A DNA stretch of 32,843 nt from an uncultured bacterium (GTDB lineage Bacteria > Patescibacteriota > Minisyncoccia > Phycocordibacterales > UBA9973): assembly GCA_903894955.1 (NCBI GenBank), contig CAITSA010000020.1:1-32843 (forward strand). The letters are read 5' to 3'. The translations under genes and the position numbers were made by a program. Positions 1-7,670 of the stretch are shown here, in pieces; position 1 is the stretch's first letter, and each line of letters opens with the position of its first letter. Below the pieces are notes generated by a model. That model ran no database searches. It worked only from the letters and a program-made list of their open reading frames with translations, and was not told the origin of the DNA.

Positions 1-4
1 AAAT

Positions 5-145
5 AGCAAACTGCTGTCATGGTGAATAAGTCCGTTGAAGATAAAAAACTCATCATATGAGGTTTGTCTTCAACGGCCATATATCGAAAGGTATATGGAG
101 GGCTCAAACCCTCACTTATATGATGAGTTTTTTGTTTGCTCAGCA
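5..145 (+). ncRNA. Structured RNA candidate with pseudoknot-capable fold (unknown class; could be 5' leader of the following CDS)
   Basis: CCGTTGAAGA 32-41 pairs TCTTCAACGG 67-76; AAAAAACTCATCATAT 43-58 (inside that loop) pairs ATATGATGAGTTTTTT 118-133; CCATATATC-GAAA-GGTATATGG hairpin 77-98; GAGGG-CTCAAA-CCCTC 98-113; AGCAAAC 5-11 pairs GTTTGCT 134-140. Confidence 0.45.
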
Positions 146-179
146 TGTGAATTTATCAATTAGAAACAAAGAAAATTCC

Positions 180-1001
180 ATGAGAAAATATCTTACAGTT
201 TTACTTTTAACGATATTTATAATTCCATCAATTGCTTTAGCGAGTTGGTATAATCCTTTCTCATGGTTCAAAAAAACTGTTACATCTCCAGTAGTTCAAG
301 TTTCTGTTCCAATTTCAAATCAAATACTTCCAAAAAGTGCAGGCTGTCATTCAGACAAGGGTTTCAACTCGATAACTGGTGCGCCATGTGGATCTACTAC
401 TATTTCTACAATTACTACAAAACCTACACCAAAACAAAATACTACAACTACATCTACCTTAAAAACTACTTCTCCATCAGTTGTAGCAATAGATTCATTC
501 TTGGCTAATCCAACAGCAGAAAATTTGAAAACATTTTGTACTACAGCTAAAACATTGCCTGGCATAGGAGAGAAGAAAGTTTTTAATGATACGAGAACAG
601 ATTATGTAACAAAGAAAAACACTCTTTATGATGAAACTGATATCTGTGCTCTTGCTCTTGGTGAATACAAAACACCCTCTGGTTTTTTGGTTAACGTTTC
701 TTGGATTGCTTATAATCCATTAGACATTTTTGATTTTAATAATGCTAGTGAATCGGACAAAGTGAGAGCAGTTAAGATAACTTATAACAATTACTGGAAA
801 AGTTTAGCTAAATATAAATTGATAGGATTTAGATATTCTCCAAATAATGAAATTATAACTCCCAAACAAGATCTACAAAATGCGATCAATTCTAATAATA
901 ATTTTGGACTTCTTATTCATGAAAATAGATCAATTAGTCAAATGTTTGTTATACCTGAACAAGCATTATCAGAAGTTCGGTTGAAACTCATAAATAATTA
1001 A
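180..1001 (+). CDS. Secreted small protein of unknown function (N-terminal signal peptide, MRKYLTVLLLTIFIIPSIALASWYNPFSWF)
   Basis: ORF with internal ATG at 180 giving a clean signal peptide; Thr-rich linker follows. Confidence 0.7.
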   Translation: MRKYLTVLLLTIFIIPSIALASWYNPFSWFKKTVTSPVVQVSVPISNQILPKSAGCHSDKGFNSITGAPCGSTTISTITTKPTPKQNTTTTSTLKTTSPSVVAIDSFLANPTAENLKTFCTTAKTLPGIGEKKVFNDTRTDYVTKKNTLYDETDICALALGEYKTPSGFLVNVSWIAYNPLDIFDFNNASESDKVRAVKITYNNYWKSLAKYKLIGFRYSPNNEIITPKQDLQNAINSNNNFGLLIHENRSISQMFVIPEQALSEVRLKLINN

Positions 1002-1005
1002 AACT

Positions 1006-1512
1006 ATGGATATCAATTCAATTATTATCACTGGAACAATTAAAGAAATTACAGAAATAAAAACATTAAAAAATGGACAAAAATGTTGTTGGCTTAATGT
1101 TTTTACTGATGTTTCCTTTAAAAACAAAGATGGAAGTATAGGACACAACAAAGCAACTCATCGTGTCATTGTTTATGGTAAATATGCAGACGTGATTAAA
1201 GATAAGGCTAATATTGAACAAAAGATATCTATCAAAGGAAGACTTAAAACAAATGAATGGGAGTACAAAGGAATAGCTTTTGAAAGAACCTTTATTGTTT
1301 TAGAAAGTTTTAAGCTTTATAAGGTTAAAGAACCAGAAAATTACGAACAACAGGAGGAGCAAGATTCTGAACCCGATGTTGAAGAAGAGCTGAAATTTAA
1401 TGATGATCCTGATAGTGGCTTTATAGATGAGTACGATGATTATTCAGATAATTTTGATATAATGGAATATCTAGATGAAATGGATTGGCCTTATGAAAAT
1501 AGCGAGTCTTAA
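1006..1512 (+). CDS. ssb: Single-stranded DNA-binding protein (OB-fold) with acidic C-terminal tail
   Basis: N-terminal pattern IIITGTIKEI..., ATHRVIVYGKYADVIKD, ISIKGRLKTNEWEYKG typical of SSB; acidic tail ending DEMDWPYENSES. Confidence 0.75.
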   Translation: MDINSIIITGTIKEITEIKTLKNGQKCCWLNVFTDVSFKNKDGSIGHNKATHRVIVYGKYADVIKDKANIEQKISIKGRLKTNEWEYKGIAFERTFIVLESFKLYKVKEPENYEQQEEQDSEPDVEEELKFNDDPDSGFIDEYDDYSDNFDIMEYLDEMDWPYENSES

Positions 1513-1520
1513 AATATACT

Positions 1521-2432
1521 ATGAAAAAAATCTTCAACAAAATAAATGACAGATGGTTGAACTTCAGAAAGTGGAGTGATAATAATATTTTTGGCTATTT
1601 GATTGGCAATATTGTTAAACTTGTTTTTACGTTAGCGATTTTCATTTTAATTTTCTACTCTCTATTTATCATAGGACCATTCAAAGACAAAACATCATCG
1701 GATTCCTCCATAAGTGATTCTTCTACACAAGATCCTAATTGTAATGTTGCAGGGATAAATTTACATGGATCACTAGTTACTTATATTCCAAATCATGCTG
1801 ATAACGATACTGATTTTAATTATGATTCTGTTTCCAGTGAGAACATTCTGGGAGCTATTAAAAGTGCTAATGATAACCCTAATATTAAATCAATAATACT
1901 AGAAGTCGATTCTGGGGGAGGTTCACCCACGGCAGGAGAAGAGATTGCTAACGCTGTAAAGGGCAGTGGAAAGCCTGTAGTGGCATTAATAAGAGAGGTT
2001 GGGGCATCTGCTTCATATTGGGCTATAAGTAGTGCTAGTAAGATATTTGCATCTAGAAATTCTAATGTTGGCAGTATTGGTGTTACTAGTTCTTATTTAA
2101 GTAATGTACAAAAGAATACTAAAGATGGTCTCGTGTATGAACAGCTTAGTGTTGGAAAATACAAAGATTCTGGAAGTGCCAATAAACCTTTAACACAAGA
2201 AGAGAGAAACCTATTTATGAGAGACAATCTAATCATTTACCAGAACTTCATTGAAGCTGTATCTACAAACAGGAATCTACCAATAGAGAAAGTTAAAAGT
2301 TTCTCAGATGGATCAACAGTGCTTGGATCTACCGCTTTGAAATTAGGCTTGATTGATGAAATCGGAGGATTGCCAGAAGTTGAACAGTATCTTAGTAAAA
2401 AGATCAATGAGAAACCTGATATTTGCTGGTAA
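1521..2432 (+). CDS. sppA: Signal peptide peptidase SppA-like serine peptidase (S49)
   Basis: N-terminal TM; IILEVDSGGGSPTAGEEIANAV, GASASYWAISSASKIFA, GSIGVTSSY motifs of S49 family. Confidence 0.85.
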   Translation: MKKIFNKINDRWLNFRKWSDNNIFGYLIGNIVKLVFTLAIFILIFYSLFIIGPFKDKTSSDSSISDSSTQDPNCNVAGINLHGSLVTYIPNHADNDTDFNYDSVSSENILGAIKSANDNPNIKSIILEVDSGGGSPTAGEEIANAVKGSGKPVVALIREVGASASYWAISSASKIFASRNSNVGSIGVTSSYLSNVQKNTKDGLVYEQLSVGKYKDSGSANKPLTQEERNLFMRDNLIIYQNFIEAVSTNRNLPIEKVKSFSDGSTVLGSTALKLGLIDEIGGLPEVEQYLSKKINEKPDICW

Positions 2433-2476
2433 AAGGAACATCTCAGTATATTTTGGTACTAGCATATAATATAGGT

Positions 2477-3034
2477 ATGCAAACATTAATAGAAGACTCA
2501 TTTATTTTAAGCACCAATTTACTCAAAAAAGACCTTCGCAAGGCACGAGACAGAGAGTCAACGGAAGGAACTTTAAATATAATTTACGACAATAAGCCAT
2601 CTATACTCGACTACAAGGTTGAATATTCTGGAGAAGAGACATATCTTGATGTATTTTTTGATATAGAACCACAAAGAATCCTGTTGTCTGAATACGAGCT
2701 TACTTTTGGAACACGAACATATCTAACTTGTGGCTGTGGCACTAGAACCAATGCTTTATACCTTAAGCTAGGATTTTTTGCCTGTAGAAAGTGCCAAAAA
2801 CTCAATTATCGTTCTACTACCATAAATTCCAAGAGTGAACATGGCAGATTTCTGTATCAACAAAGCAAAAGGTTAAAACTTATGGATATGCGAGAAAGTA
2901 TTGGACGAATTTTCTACAAGTCTAAATACACCAAGCGTTTTATGCGCTGGTTAAAGCTATGTGATCAATCTGGGCTGTTTAAGGAAGTAAAAAGTGCCAA
3001 TGATTTGATGATAGCTATAGACAATAGTAAATAG
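2477..3034 (+). CDS. Zinc-ribbon hypothetical protein
   Basis: CGCGTRTNALYLKLGFFACRKCQKLNYRS zinc-ribbon pattern; ATG at 2477 lies 6 nt after TATAAT, so the longer ORF start (2423) is less likely. Confidence 0.65.
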   Translation: MQTLIEDSFILSTNLLKKDLRKARDRESTEGTLNIIYDNKPSILDYKVEYSGEETYLDVFFDIEPQRILLSEYELTFGTRTYLTCGCGTRTNALYLKLGFFACRKCQKLNYRSTTINSKSEHGRFLYQQSKRLKLMDMRESIGRIFYKSKYTKRFMRWLKLCDQSGLFKEVKSANDLMIAIDNSK

Positions 3035-3196
3035 ATTTAGACGAATGCAGTATATTACTTGTTTATTTCAGTAGCTATCTGGTTGTTTTTGAATTCTACA
3101 AAATTGGTAAAATACCTATATTTTAAAGCATATTTATACTATTTATGTTATTTTAAAATATTTACTAAAATAAAAAGGGACTTTGGTATAATTAAG

Positions 3197-3530
3197 GTAC
3201 TTATAGATATATAAGTAAGCTTGAGAAGGTAAAGGTAGCTAACCTATGTGCCTCCTTCTGACAATTAAATCATAGGATAATTGATGTCCTCTAATGAGTG
3301 ATAACAATCTTGAAGAAACCTAACGCAGTATCGTGGCTGACTCTTCTCGTAAGATGCCCCTAACAAACAACTTGAAAATTAAAGTTCAAAGCTGGGAAAC
3401 ACATAACATCGATACAGTATCCTCCTATAGAAACAAGAAAGGAAATAAGGATATGAGACCCGAGACTGTTAAATAAAAACAGCTTTATGACCTCATTTCT
3501 GCTGAAATGAGGGATATCCTTTTAGAATAC
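3197..3530 (+). ncRNA. Candidate structured ncRNA with own promoter and terminator-like hairpin
   Basis: TATAAT at about 3187-3192; hairpin TACTTATA-GATA-TATAAGTA; AGAAGG...CCTTCT; long-range GTATCG/CGATAC; GTATCCT/AGGATAT; terminal CCTCATTTC-TGCT-GAAATGAGG hairpin followed by GATATCCTTTT; no plausible ORF. Confidence 0.4.
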
Positions 3531-3743
3531 TTTCAAACAGCTTATTTGAATATGAAACAAGTAAACGGCAAATGCGAGATTTGAAGTTCCAAGTTACGAA
3601 TATTGAATAAATTATTAGTAGTTTGAAACTTCAAATTGTAGTTATTCGAGAAACGTAACTCGTAGTTGCGTAGTTCTGTAACTTATAGTTTTGAATAAGA
3701 AATAACGATATAGTAAGTTTATTAATTTTACCCTTTTTCTGCC

Positions 3744-4037
3744 TCAATTAGAACGATTTCTATACGTATCATATGGATCATCATTAGTATACGTAATCGT
3801 TACACTTATATATTTATCCTTTTTAAATTTTTGATCTTTATACCAAGGAAAATCTTTATACTCTTTATTATCTGTATGATAATGCCAAGCATTAATTGCC
3901 TCATAAACAATTTGTTTAGCAACTATTTTCTCGAATATGCTTGTTTTTTTATTATGTTTCTTATCTACATAAGTAGTTACAATGTATTTAGGCTTTGCAA
4001 CCTTTAAAGATAGTTTTGCTTTTACTTTAGTTTTCAT
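3744..4037 (-). CDS. Hypothetical protein, basic, 97 aa
   Basis: ORF immediately downstream of the restriction-modification genes, same strand; no family recognised. Confidence 0.55.
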   Translation of the reverse strand: MKTKVKAKLSLKVAKPKYIVTTYVDKKHNKKTSIFEKIVAKQIVYEAINAWHYHTDNKEYKDFPWYKDQKFKKDKYISVTITYTNDDPYDTYRNRSN

Positions 4038-4071
4038 ATTTTAAATGTTATTTAATAATATATTTATGTTA

Positions 4072-4845
4072 TCATTTAAACAACTCAACGGGATTGATTT
4101 TGAACTGCAACATTTTAGCACTTTCACGACCACCATCTCCCCCCTTTCTTTGCATTCCTATTTTGCCAATTTTTAAACTACCTTCTCGCGTTATACGGAT
4201 ATCTCCAGAACCAAAAACATTCATTACATGATTTATAGATTTTAGAACCCATTTGCTTTCACCATTCAATTTTAAAACAACTAAAGTCCAATCAGCAGAA
4301 AATTCACCCCGTCCTTTTAATAAATCTGAAACAATCAAGATTTTGTTTTCTTTAACAAATTTTACAAGTTTATCTTGATCGGATTGATCCATTTCGTCTA
4401 AAAACATTCTTCTGGAATCTCTTAAGTCTTTTTTTGTTGGCTTAATTTCTCCTGTAAATAGTTTTAATATTTGTGTTATGTCTTTTGGAATATTCCAAAG
4501 CTCAACATATTTATCAATCTTTCTTTTATCTATTTGATTGAAACCTTGTGGATTACTTACAAGTTTTACTTGCAAATTCTGCACATCTTCTTGCGATTTT
4601 AGTTTTATAACAATAGTTATTCTTACTTGTATATCTGCCTTATATTGTCCCCTAACCTTTGATGCTTTTACATATTCGATATCATCAATTTTATAACTCA
4701 TTTCAGCTAACCATTCTTGGGCAATCTTATCACTTTCCCAATTATTGAAACGATCAATAACATCTTGTTCGTTACTAAATCCAGCCTTAGCGGTTTTAGA
4801 GCCAAGAGCTATCATTTCTTTTAAATTTTTCTTTTTATTTTTCAT
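4072..4845 (-). CDS. Type II restriction endonuclease, HinP1I-like (predicted GCGC)
   Basis: Recalled R.HinP1I motifs throughout: LGSKTAKxGFxNExDxxDRFxNW, IQVKLVSNxxGFNQIDK, FTGE, RRMFxxE, RGRGxFxAxWxLV, GSGDI, QRKGGDxGRExAxMLQFKIxPxELF; overlaps the methyltransferase gene. Confidence 0.88.
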   Translation of the reverse strand: MKNKKKNLKEMIALGSKTAKAGFSNEQDVIDRFNNWESDKIAQEWLAEMSYKIDDIEYVKASKVRGQYKADIQVRITIVIKLKSQEDVQNLQVKLVSNPQGFNQIDKRKIDKYVELWNIPKDITQILKLFTGEIKPTKKDLRDSRRMFLDEMDQSDQDKLVKFVKENKILIVSDLLKGRGEFSADWTLVVLKLNGESKWVLKSINHVMNVFGSGDIRITREGSLKIGKIGMQRKGGDGGRESAKMLQFKINPVELFK

Positions 4846-5833
4846 ATTTTTCTAATGTTTTAAATAATTCTCTTGCGATTGCTTCAATCGTATTCACGGT
4901 CATGGCGTTTCCCGCTTGTTTTAATAAATTTATTTCTTCTATTACTCCATCAACCTTTTTTGCCAATTTTTTAGGGAATCCTTGAAGCAACAACGATTCA
5001 TAGCCAGACAACTTTCTAAACTTACCATTTCTAACATAGAGAATACCATGTCTGCCCACTCTTAAGGTTGGCACCTTATTATCATATACTCGTAAATCAG
5101 ATTGTCTTGTATCTATAACCAGATAATCTCTCTTTAAGAATCCTTTTAGATCATATCTTCCATGATTATATGTATTCTTTAAATATCTCAAAAATGTTTC
5201 GTAAGATTCTTTCTTATCATCAAATTCAAGTTCTTTCTCATCAATTAAATAATCTTTTACGTTTGCTCTTGGTTGTTTGTCTGGGAAATGGAACTCAAAG
5301 TCATTTGGTATTAAATCCTTTCTGATTCCAATGAAGTAAACTCTTTCTCTCATTTGTGGTACTCCGTAATCAATACTGTTTAAAACTTGGTGAAATACTT
5401 TATATCCAGCTTTGTCTAGCTCTTTTAATATAACTTTTAGCGAGTTTCCATTATCATGATTTGTTAGTCCTTTCACGTTTTCCAAGATAAAATATTTAAG
5501 GTTTTTATCAAGCATTATCTTTATCAAGCCATAGATAATTTGGCCTCTTTTATCTTGCATTCCTTTCCTTTGTCCAATAACAGAAAAAGACTGACAAGGG
5601 AAACCAGCAATCATCATGTCAAAATTAGGTAATTTATCTGTATTAATATTCATCAAATCACCATAATTTGTTTCTTCTTCACCAAAAAACTTTCTATATG
5701 TTATTTCTGCTTGTCTATCTATCTCAGAAAAACCAACACAAGCCATTCCGTTGTTTTCAAGCCCAAGACGTCCTGCTCCAATGCCAGAACAGAAATCAAT
5801 AAATTTTAGGTTTTTTGTTTGTGTTTTAAGCAT
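4835..5833 (-). CDS. DNA (cytosine-5-)-methyltransferase, HhaI/HinP1I type
   Basis: FIDFCSGIGAGRLGLE (motif I), GFPCQSFS (motif IV), FILENVKGL (motif VI), QMRERVYFIG (motif VIII), QAGNAMTVN (motif X). Confidence 0.93.
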   Translation of the reverse strand: MLKTQTKNLKFIDFCSGIGAGRLGLENNGMACVGFSEIDRQAEITYRKFFGEEETNYGDLMNINTDKLPNFDMMIAGFPCQSFSVIGQRKGMQDKRGQIIYGLIKIMLDKNLKYFILENVKGLTNHDNGNSLKVILKELDKAGYKVFHQVLNSIDYGVPQMRERVYFIGIRKDLIPNDFEFHFPDKQPRANVKDYLIDEKELEFDDKKESYETFLRYLKNTYNHGRYDLKGFLKRDYLVIDTRQSDLRVYDNKVPTLRVGRHGILYVRNGKFRKLSGYESLLLQGFPKKLAKKVDGVIEEINLLKQAGNAMTVNTIEAIARELFKTLEKYEK

Positions 5834-5897
5834 ATTATGTATATTCTAACATTTTTAGTTTAGTTTTTAAAACATTTTTTGTGCTTATTTTTTTTAA

Positions 5898-7598
5898 TTA
5901 ATACACTTCTTGCTGATAACATTTCTCACAGTAGACAATCTCTGGTTGATCTGGTGCATAGCTGGTTTCAAATTCATTTTTACATCCCTCATTCATACAA
6001 GTACGATGATATAGTTTTGGTTTATTGATAAATTTATAACGATCTAAAAATCGACAGTTATGACATTTGTGAGGTAACGGCAAGCCAATACGCTTATAGA
6101 ATTGTAATTCAATAGAAACTATTCTATAAGCATGCTTACATGTCTCACAAGCAATAATTTCCTTAACAATATCGTCTGATACATCATTAATCAAATCAGG
6201 TAAATCTGCACCCTGAATTGTAGTCTGAAACTCTCGTGCATTTGTTTCTCTCCAAATAAATCCTTTTTCTTTTGCCTGTTCTTTATTTAATGGGACATAA
6301 TCCTGTGCCAGACTTTCATTATATGCGAGAGGTGAAAATTCAGATGGAAAAAATTCTCCATATTTATATTCTCTACCTAGTGAGTCAACATATGGCATCT
6401 CATCCATGTGCTTTATAATCTTTTCTTTCAACTCAAAGTATTCTTCTTTTGAATATTGTTTATTAAAAATACAATATTGCTTCTTTTTTAATCCCACACA
6501 ACCAAAGCAGTCAGACGATCCTATGCAATAACCACAGTACTCTAAATCACGTGATTCAGCCCAACAATTAAAACAATATTTGAGGTTATATGCACCTTCG
6601 CCACAGGTAGCACATTCATAAGCGTTTTCAACTCCCATAAAAAGCTGAACACTATCATATGAATTAGCTGCCTTGAGGGCAACAATCTGAATATAACGCA
6701 TATTTTCACCTTCTTGAATTGAAACAGAATCGCGAACATTTTTTGAATCACTAATTCGTTCACCCGTGCAATTGAGATTTCGTATGCCGTGATAATATTT
6801 TACTGGAAATTTCTGCCAAAATTCTAAAGCTTTAAGTTGTAGTTTTTTAGTTGATTCATAAGATTCAAGACTTAGTTCAGATAATTTTTTTTCATATTCT
6901 TCTTTTGACAATGGTTCATTAAAAAAATAATTAGACTTTCCTCTTAAATTTACGCATCCAAAACAATTCGTGCACCCACGAAGTCCTTTACTAAACCAAA
7001 CATCTACACAACTTTCACAATCTAGAGAATAAAAAGTTCTATATGATTTATAAACCATAACATCCTCATAACATAGTTCGTCTTCTATTACTTCGTGAGA
7101 ATCAAGGGTATTTTTGATATTAGTCGCCTTAACTAAATATGCTGAATCTTCAACAAAATCTGAATCAAAACATAAATATGCATTACGAAGTCTTCCAGCT
7201 TCATTGCAATAATCTGCATTAACCATAAAACCTTCGGATGATTTTGCTGGCAGTGGAACATGAGATAACAAATCATAAAATTGCTTAAAAAATGATTTTG
7301 AGAAATCATAATCTATTCCGTATTCCAAAGAATCCCATTCGTCTCCATGCCAGTAATTATTTTCATATGTATTTAGGTTAGCCTCAGCAGGAAAACCAGA
7401 AAAGGAATCTTTTCCAGTAAGTGCATCTTTTCTGCGAAATAGATTGCGTTCATTTCTCCACACAAGACGACGAACCATCCTGCAATCAGGACACCATGTA
7501 GGTATTGATACCTTCATTTTCTCATAAAACCCAAAATCATCTGGCTCTATAGTGAAGTCTTGTTTACAGTTCTGGCATTGTTTAGTTTCTGATTCCAT
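5898..7598 (-). CDS. Cysteine-rich multi-zinc-ribbon protein of a family common in CPR genomes
   Basis: Terminal CxxC...CxxCR modules at both ends and repeated CxxC blocks; TATAAT-N6-ATG start. Confidence 0.7.
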   Translation of the reverse strand: MESETKQCQNCKQDFTIEPDDFGFYEKMKVSIPTWCPDCRMVRRLVWRNERNLFRRKDALTGKDSFSGFPAEANLNTYENNYWHGDEWDSLEYGIDYDFSKSFFKQFYDLLSHVPLPAKSSEGFMVNADYCNEAGRLRNAYLCFDSDFVEDSAYLVKATNIKNTLDSHEVIEDELCYEDVMVYKSYRTFYSLDCESCVDVWFSKGLRGCTNCFGCVNLRGKSNYFFNEPLSKEEYEKKLSELSLESYESTKKLQLKALEFWQKFPVKYYHGIRNLNCTGERISDSKNVRDSVSIQEGENMRYIQIVALKAANSYDSVQLFMGVENAYECATCGEGAYNLKYCFNCWAESRDLEYCGYCIGSSDCFGCVGLKKKQYCIFNKQYSKEEYFELKEKIIKHMDEMPYVDSLGREYKYGEFFPSEFSPLAYNESLAQDYVPLNKEQAKEKGFIWRETNAREFQTTIQGADLPDLINDVSDDIVKEIIACETCKHAYRIVSIELQFYKRIGLPLPHKCHNCRFLDRYKFINKPKLYHRTCMNEGCKNEFETSYAPDQPEIVYCEKCYQQEVY

Positions 7599-7670
7599 CA
7601 GTGGATTATACTACAATTTAGTTGATAGTTTAATTACCCAACATACTTTACAGGATTTTGACTAAAATCT

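Noticed and set aside
5-145. HDV-like or other known self-cleaving ribozyme
   Set aside because: Nested pseudoknot topology is superficially similar, but there is no P3-equivalent between the P1 strands and helix lengths (10 and 16 bp) do not fit.
2423-2476. Extended N-terminus of the zinc-ribbon protein
   Set aside because: It overlaps the sppA 3' end and lies upstream of a TATAAT-N6-ATG start at 2477.
3197-3530. tmRNA, RNase P or group I intron
   Set aside because: Lacks the tRNA-like end/CCA and tag, lacks RNase P conserved regions, and the R/S-like fragments do not fit group I core motifs.
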